Below the pieces are notes generated by a model. That model was not told the origin of the DNA. It ran no database searches and saw nothing but the letters and a program-made list of their open reading frames with translations. 64,000 bases of DNA. Origin: Bradyrhizobium embrapense. Lineage in GTDB: Bacteria > Pseudomonadota > Alphaproteobacteria > Rhizobiales > Xanthobacteraceae. The stretch is taken from NCBI RefSeq assembly GCF_001189235.2, contig NZ_LFIP02000006.1:186001-250000 (forward strand), in the 5' to 3' direction. A program made the position numbers and the translations under genes. Below are positions 59,201-64,000 of the stretch, one piece after another. The stretch's first letter is position 1. The number at the start of each line of letters is the position of its first letter.

Positions 59201-59818
59201 ATGCTGCCGCGCAGCTATGTGAGCCCGGCGCGCAGTGCCGCCGCCGCCGAAACCCGCGAGCGCGTGATCGAGGCCGCCTCGCGCACGCTGCGCGAAGGCG
59301 AGAGCATCGCGCGCTTCTCGCTGGATACGGTGGCGAAGGCCGCCGGCGTGACGCGCCTGACCGTCTACAACCAGTTCGGCTCGCGGCGCGGGCTGCTCGA
59401 AGCCGTGTTCGACGAGATCGCGCGCCATGGCGGGCTGCATCAGCTCGCCGATGCCATGGCAATGGCCGATCCGCGCGCCGCGCTCGATCGCATGGTGGAG
59501 ATCTTCTGCGGCTTCTGGAGCCGCGATTCCGCTGTCGGCCGCCTGCACGACGCGATGGCGACCGATCCCGAATTCGCCGAGGTGCTGCGCGAGCGCAACG
59601 AACGCCGCCGCCATGGCGTCGCCGCATTGATCGACCGCATCGCGCGCCGGAGCGCGTCGCCGCAGGCCCGCAAGGACACCGTCGACCTGATCTTCACGCT
59701 GACGAGCTACCCGACCTTCGCCTCGCTGAGCGCGGGGCGGTCAAGGGATGAGGTCTGCCGGGTGCTGCAGACGGCCTGCCGCGCGGCGCTTGGACCGCTG
59801 ATTGGGCCGCGGACGTGA
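59201..59818 (+). CDS. TetR/AcrR-family transcriptional repressor
   Basis: 205 aa. N-terminal TetR domain with helix-turn-helix FSLDTVAKAAGVTRLTVYNQ, then FGSRRGLLEAVFDEIARHGG. The C-terminal effector domain is variable. It most likely represses itself and the divergent membrane protein through the palindrome at 59158-59172. Ligand unknown. Confidence 0.88.
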   Translation: MLPRSYVSPARSAAAAETRERVIEAASRTLREGESIARFSLDTVAKAAGVTRLTVYNQFGSRRGLLEAVFDEIARHGGLHQLADAMAMADPRAALDRMVEIFCGFWSRDSAVGRLHDAMATDPEFAEVLRERNERRRHGVAALIDRIARRSASPQARKDTVDLIFTLTSYPTFASLSAGRSRDEVCRVLQTACRAALGPLIGPRT

Positions 59819-59837
59819 GCCATAGCGATCCCTCAGC

Positions 59838-59921
59838 CGTCATTGCGAGGAGCGAAGCGACGAAGCAATCCATCTCTCCGCGCTTGGAGGTATGGGTTGC
59901 TTCGCTTCGCTCGCAAAGACG
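59838..59921. repeat. Dispersed palindromic repeat, copy 2
   Basis: Left arm CGTCATTGCGAGGAGCGAAG... to AAGCAATCCAT (59838-59873), right arm ATGGGTTGCTTCGCTTCGC... to AAAGACG (59892-59921). Same family and almost the same size as the copy at 42433-42516. It lies between convergent genes. Confidence 0.72.
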
Positions 59922-59940
59922 TAGAGGGAGCACGCACACC

Positions 59941-60342
59941 TCACCCGACCTTGAACTTGCTGTAGGCCTCGCGCGTCGCGATGATGACGTGCTCCTCGCA
60001 GCCGTTGCGGCGATGCGGGTCGCAGCGGGTCTCGTAGTCGGCCGAGGTCATCATGTCGAGGAAGGCAGCGACGCTCGGGTAATAGACCAGCGCGAGATAA
60101 TCCCAGCGCTGGCCGGCCGGCTCGCCCAGCGCGACCGTCTCGGCGCTGCCGGTCCAGAGCAGCGTGCCGCCGCGCGCCTTGATCATGGGGACCGTGAGCG
60201 CGCTGTAGCGCAGATAGGCATCCCAGCCCGAGCCGTCGCCGTCGAGCGACCGCTGGCGAAATCGCATCAGGTTGACCATCACGACCGGAGCCTCTTGATC
60301 CAGTTCGCTCAAGCCTTTGACGTTCAATAGATCGACACCCAT
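59941..60342 (-). CDS. DUF1330 family protein
   Basis: 133 aa from ATG 60342 behind GGAG (GTG 60357 is possible). A dimeric alpha/beta-barrel-like fold: PVVMVNLMRFRQRS, ARGGTLLWTGSAETVALG, RWDYLALVYYPSVAAFLDMM. This fits DUF1330. No function known. It ends close to the repeat and is transcribed towards the TetR gene. Confidence 0.72.
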   Translation of the reverse strand: MGVDLLNVKGLSELDQEAPVVMVNLMRFRQRSLDGDGSGWDAYLRYSALTVPMIKARGGTLLWTGSAETVALGEPAGQRWDYLALVYYPSVAAFLDMMTSADYETRCDPHRRNGCEEHVIIATREAYSKFKVG

Positions 60343-60485
60343 CAGCTGCTGCTCCACCCCGGAATAATACGGTCACGTCGGCCAGACCACTGCGGCCGAC
60401 CGCAACGATTATGTCACATCGCCGGACTAGCCTGAAATATCGCCGGGCCGTAAGCTCGCGTCAGCTCTCGGAGGTCAATGCCGTG

Positions 60486-61328
60486 ATGACCCTTCCCGAA
60501 CTTGCGGCCGACGCGCTCGGCAAATTCCTCGGTGAATACATGCAGCGCCGGTTCGGCTCTTCGCAGACCCAGCTTGTCGAGATGGTGCCCTCGATCGCGC
60601 GGATCGCGATCGAATGCATCGGCAACAGCGACGCGCTCTACCACAATGTCGAGCACACCATGCTGGTGACCCTGGCTGGCCACGCCATCCTGCGCGGCCG
60701 CGCGCTGCACGCGCACATGAACGCCGAGGATTATGCGCATGTCATCGTCGCCTGCCTCACCCATGACATCGGCTACGTGCGCGGACTGTTCGATGCCGAC
60801 GACGAGAACGGCTATCTGGTCTCAGCCGACGGCCGCAAGGTGATCCTGCCGCGCGGCTCGTCGGATGCGGGGCTGATGTCCTATCACGTCGACCGCTCCA
60901 AGATGTTCGTGATGGAGCGGCTCAAGGGCGTCGCGCTGCTCGACAAGGAGCGCATCGTGCGCGCCATCGAGGGCACCCGCTTTCCGCAGAGCGCACCTGA
61001 TGGCAATGAGGAGTTCGGCGAGGAAGCCATCCTGCTGCGCGCGGCCGACCTGATCGGCCAGCTCGGCGATCCCCATTACATCCGCAAGGCCAACGCGTTG
61101 TACCTTGAATTCGAGGAGGCCGGATTGAACCGCCAGCTCGGCTACGATTCGCCGGCCGATCTCGTCGACCTCTATCCGCGCTTCTACTGGGACAGCGTCG
61201 CGCCGCACGTGCAGAAAGCGATCCGCCACCTCAACATCACCTCGACCGGACGACAGTGGATCGCCAATCTCTACAGCAACGTATTTCGCGCCGAGCGCGA
61301 CATCTCGTTGTCTGGACCGCAGAGATAG
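60486..61328 (+). CDS. HD-domain protein
   Basis: 280 aa (GTG 60483 is an equally good start; GGAGG upstream). HD-type metal phosphohydrolase motifs: NVEHTMLVTLAGH and CLTHDIGYVRGLF, with later AADLIGQLGDPHYIRKANAL. Layout is like PDEase_I/HD-domain nucleotide phosphodiesterases; some lie in cyclic-nucleotide turnover. Substrate unknown. Confidence 0.8.
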   Translation: MTLPELAADALGKFLGEYMQRRFGSSQTQLVEMVPSIARIAIECIGNSDALYHNVEHTMLVTLAGHAILRGRALHAHMNAEDYAHVIVACLTHDIGYVRGLFDADDENGYLVSADGRKVILPRGSSDAGLMSYHVDRSKMFVMERLKGVALLDKERIVRAIEGTRFPQSAPDGNEEFGEEAILLRAADLIGQLGDPHYIRKANALYLEFEEAGLNRQLGYDSPADLVDLYPRFYWDSVAPHVQKAIRHLNITSTGRQWIANLYSNVFRAERDISLSGPQR

Positions 61329-61355
61329 GCGGGCATCCGAGACACATCCAATACC

Positions 61356-61412
61356 TATCCCCGTCACCCTGAGGAGGCCGCACCGCGGCCGTCTCGAAGG
61401 GTGACGGGGATA
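61356..61412. repeat. Palindromic intergenic repeat
   Basis: TATCCCCGTCACCCT at 61356-61370 and its inverse AGGGTGACGGGGATA at 61398-61412, with GAGGAGGCCGC...GGCCGTCTCGA between. A 57-bp hairpin of the CCGTCACCCTGAGG type seen in many alphaproteobacteria. May end the HD-gene transcript. Confidence 0.7.
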
Positions 61413-61520
61413 GTTCTGCATTCGACGTCGTGTCCTGCGGCGATGACACCGCATGCATGGCTCCAATCCGCTCTTTCGTCTTGTGGCGACTGCGGATTCG
61501 GGCACAACATCCGCCAGACA

Positions 61521-62462
61521 ATGACCGCTTTGCCCGCACCCGCCACACCCCAGCGCCATCAGCCGCTGCACTGGCTCAATAACCAGCCCTATCTGCTGCT
61601 CAGCCTGACGTCGCTGTTCTGGGCTGCCAACATCGTGCTGGCGCGGCACGTCGGCAGCCATGTGCCGCCGGTCACGCTGACCACGATCCGCTGGCTCGGC
61701 GTGTTCCTGATCCTGCTGCCGTTCGCCTGGCCGCATTTGAAGGAGGACTGGCCGAAACTGCGCAGGGCGCTGCCTCTGATGCTGCTGTTGTCCGCGGTCG
61801 GTTTCGCGTTCAACAACGCGATCTCCTACTGGGCGATGCAATATACCGAGGCGCTGAACGCGCTCTTGATCCAGTCGGCCGGGCCGCTGTTCGTGGCGCT
61901 GTGGTCGCTGATCCTGTTCGGCGTGCGGCTGACGCCGGCGCAGCTTGCCGGCATCGCGATCTCGCTGGCGGGGGTGCTGACCATCATCCTGCGCGGCGAC
62001 TTCTCGGCGCTTGCCAGCATCAGCTTCAACCGCGGAGACATCATGTTCGGCGCCTCGCTGGTGTCGTTCGGGCTGTATTCGGCGCTGATCCCGCGGCGGC
62101 CGAAGATCCACCAGCTCTCGCTAATCTCGTTCACCACCTGCTGCGGCGCGCTGATGCTGCTGCCGGTGGCGATCTGGGAATTCGCCAACGGCGTGACGCT
62201 GAAGCTCGACGTTCTGACCTTTGCCACGCTGGGCTACACGCTGATCTTCCCGTCCACGCTCGCCTATCTGTTCTTCAACCGCGGCGTCGCGTTGATCGGG
62301 CCGAACCGCGCGGCGCCGTTCTTCCATCTGGTGCCGGTGTTCGGCTCGGCGATGGCGATCCTGCTGCTCGGCGAGACGCTCGCGCCGTTTCATCTGATCG
62401 GCTACGCGCTGGTGCTCGCCGGCGTCATCATCGCCTCTCGGCAGGGATCGGCGAAGCACTAG
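61521..62462 (+). CDS. EamA/DMT-family transporter (paralogue 2)
   Basis: 313 aa, ten membrane helices. LNNQPYLLLSLTSLFWAANI, PPVTLTTIRWLGVFLILLPF and FNRGVALIGPNRAAPFFHLV align directly with paralogue 1 at 55524. ATG 61521 gives the matching N-terminus; the open frame begins 40 codons earlier without similarity. Substrate unknown. Confidence 0.87.
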   Translation: MTALPAPATPQRHQPLHWLNNQPYLLLSLTSLFWAANIVLARHVGSHVPPVTLTTIRWLGVFLILLPFAWPHLKEDWPKLRRALPLMLLLSAVGFAFNNAISYWAMQYTEALNALLIQSAGPLFVALWSLILFGVRLTPAQLAGIAISLAGVLTIILRGDFSALASISFNRGDIMFGASLVSFGLYSALIPRRPKIHQLSLISFTTCCGALMLLPVAIWEFANGVTLKLDVLTFATLGYTLIFPSTLAYLFFNRGVALIGPNRAAPFFHLVPVFGSAMAILLLGETLAPFHLIGYALVLAGVIIASRQGSAKH

Positions 62463-62474
62463 CCGAAGGCATGG

Positions 62475-63431
62475 CTAGCCAACCTTGCGCAGGCCGGCGG
62501 ATTTGCGTGGCGAATGTGGCTTTGCCGCCAGCGTGTCCGTGATGAAGTCGATAAACCGCCTCACCTTGGCCGGCACGTGGCTACGCGAGGCGTAATAGAC
62601 GTAGAGCGGAAAGCGCTCGTCGGGCCAATCCGGAAACAGCTCCACCAGCGCGCCGCTCCGCAGGTGATCGTCGATGCCGATATCGATCACCTGCGCGATG
62701 CCGAAGCCGGCCAGGCAAGCGCCGAGCTTGGTTCCTGAATCGGTCACGGTGAGCCGGCCGTGGACCGCGACCGGCACGACCTCGCCGCCGCGCCAAAACT
62801 CCCAATCGAACGGACGCCCGGTCGCCGCGTCGATGGCCTGGATGCACTGATGGTCGCGGCTCGCCAGCTCCCGCGGATCAAGCGGCCGGCCGTGTCGCTC
62901 CAGATAGATCGGCGAGGCCACGGTGAGCACCCGCGCCTCCAGCACGCGGCGCGCAATCAGCGCCGACGGCACCGGCTCGCCGAAGCGCACCGCCAGATCA
63001 AAACCGTCGCTGACCAGATCCGCGATCCGGTCGCGGGTCTCGATACGCAGCTCCATGCCCGGGTTCTGCAGCAGGAACTCGCTCAGCTTCGGCGAGAGCA
63101 CCATGCGGGAGAACAGCGGGTCGACATTGACCCGCAGCCTGCCGCGGACCGCATCGCGCAATTTCGCGGTCTCCGCCGCCGCCTCGCCGATCCCGGCCAG
63201 ATGCGCCGCAACCCGCTCATACAGCGCGCGTCCTTCCTCGGTGAGCTCGACGGCGCGGCTGGTGCGGTGGACCAGCCTGGCATCGAGGCGCGCCTCGAGC
63301 TTGGCGATCGCCTTGCTGACCCCGGATTGCGTCATGCCGAGCCGTTCGGCAGCGCGGCCAAAGCTGCGCGCATCCGCCAGCGCTGCGAGCACCACCAGGC
63401 CGCCGACCAGCCGACCGTCAACTTCGTCCAT
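62475..63431 (-). CDS. LysR-family transcriptional regulator
   Basis: 318 aa. The N-terminal winged helix has SFGRAAERLGMTQSGVSKAI then AKLEARLDARLVHRTSRAVE. The effector domain follows, with GMELRIETRDRIADLVSDGF then DLAVRFGEPVPSAL, of the CrgA-like subgroup. Divergent from the SnoaL-like gene 135 bp away, which is probably a target. Confidence 0.9.
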   Translation of the reverse strand: MDEVDGRLVGGLVVLAALADARSFGRAAERLGMTQSGVSKAIAKLEARLDARLVHRTSRAVELTEEGRALYERVAAHLAGIGEAAAETAKLRDAVRGRLRVNVDPLFSRMVLSPKLSEFLLQNPGMELRIETRDRIADLVSDGFDLAVRFGEPVPSALIARRVLEARVLTVASPIYLERHGRPLDPRELASRDHQCIQAIDAATGRPFDWEFWRGGEVVPVAVHGRLTVTDSGTKLGACLAGFGIAQVIDIGIDDHLRSGALVELFPDWPDERFPLYVYYASRSHVPAKVRRFIDFITDTLAAKPHSPRKSAGLRKVG

Positions 63432-63566
63432 GCCGATGCCTCTCAGTCATCCAAGAGATGACCGTCCAGTCGTAGCACTCCGCCACCATATCGGCCACTG
63501 TCGGCGCAGATCACCGGTCTGGTCCGGTGAGTCCACCGCTACATCATCGCTTAAGGAGATTTTGCA

Positions 63567-63950
63567 ATGAGCGACATCCAGGCCATCGCAGCCGCGATCG
63601 ATGGATATTTCAACCTGATGTATGACGTCGACGACAGCCGGTTTCGTGACGTCTTCTCCGATGCCTGTATCGTGCACGGCATCCGGGACGGCAAGCACAC
63701 GGTGCGGTCGGCCGCGGAGTTCCGTGACTTCATCCGCAGCCGGCCCTCGCCGGCGTCGATGAAATCGCCGCGCGAGGAGGCCATCATCAGCATCGAACAG
63801 ATCGCGTCCGATCTCGCCCTCGCCAAGGTGCGCGTCAGGGCCGGCCAGACCGGCTTCATCGACCACCTGGTGTTTCACAGGATCGACGGTAGGTGGCTCA
63901 TTACCACCAAGGCGTTTCACGTCGCGCAGGTCTTTCCGGAAGGATCGTAG
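63567..63950 (+). CDS. SnoaL/NTF2-like protein
   Basis: 127 aa. IAAAIDGYFNLMYDVDDSRF, then FSDACIVHGIRDGKHTVRSA, then FIDHLVFHRIDGRWLITTKA: the cone-shaped NTF2-like fold (putative lumazine-binding subgroup). ATG follows AAGGAG. May be a small isomerase/hydrolase or a ligand binder; unknown. Divergent to the LysR gene. Confidence 0.8.
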   Translation: MSDIQAIAAAIDGYFNLMYDVDDSRFRDVFSDACIVHGIRDGKHTVRSAAEFRDFIRSRPSPASMKSPREEAIISIEQIASDLALAKVRVRAGQTGFIDHLVFHRIDGRWLITTKAFHVAQVFPEGS

Positions 63951-64000
63951 CGTCTCAACGGCCGGATTTCTGACTATCGGAATATGACAGTGAGTTGCCC

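Overview
The window reads as high-GC alphaproteobacterial DNA, most likely Bradyrhizobium. The evidence is a complete rhizobial-type gibberellin operon, a Caulobacter-like flagellar cluster (fliF-fliG-fliH-fliN-flbD) beside sciP, an ssu sulfonate operon, and intergenic palindromes of the kind scattered through Bradyrhizobium genomes. These assignments rest on family recognition by eye; no database search was run.

Left part (1 to about 16.6 kb) is accessory DNA. It starts with the 5' part of sfnG (dimethylsulfone monooxygenase, minus strand). An intact inositol-monophosphatase-family gene follows, then a DeoR-type regulator broken by stops and frameshifts, and an IS5-like transposase remnant. 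From 12.9 down to 3.9 kb on the minus strand lies the gibberellin operon: cyp112, cyp114, ferredoxin, SDR, cyp117, GGPP synthase, ent-copalyl diphosphate synthase (DADD motif) and ent-kaurene synthase (DDCND motif). Most genes overlap or nearly touch. No cyp115 is visible, so the expected end product is GA9 rather than GA4. Between 13.3 and 14.4 kb are decayed fragments (DUF2235 lipase, DUF3606, LigD ligase). A large serine recombinase follows and its reading frame runs into the 3' end of a tRNA-Met(CAT) gene. This looks like the end of an integrated genomic island.

The right part (16.6 to 64 kb) looks like chromosomal backbone. It holds a secreted Pro-rich protein, a methyltransferase and mnmA. 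fliK-flgD follow behind a near-consensus sigma-54 promoter. Then come an AraC regulator, opgC, a Tat-exported hydrolase, sciP, and fliF-fliG-fliH-fliN-flbD. FlbD is the sigma-54 activator expected to drive late flagellar promoters such as the one before fliK. From 33 to 40 kb is a sulfonate operon (two tandem ssuA, then ssuD, ssuC, ssuB and a flavin reductase) next to a separate LLM monooxygenase. Further on are a RecD-like helicase, msrA/msrB, small conserved proteins, a cyclic-nucleotide-binding protein, a PiT phosphate transporter, purA and ybaK.

At 51.4 to 54.5 kb a LuxR gene stands divergent to an overlapping luxI - cytochrome P450 - 86-aa-protein operon. I regard this as the least explained system here: the P450 is translationally locked to a signal synthase. 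The last 9 kb contains an XRE regulator, two paralogous EamA exporters, a stand-alone MCE/MlaD protein, an FMN-dependent alpha-hydroxy-acid oxidase, a TetR/membrane-protein pair sharing a palindromic operator, a DUF1330 protein, an HD-domain protein, and a LysR/SnoaL-like divergent pair.

At least six intergenic palindromic elements lie between backbone genes. No CRISPR array or rRNA was seen, and only one tRNA.
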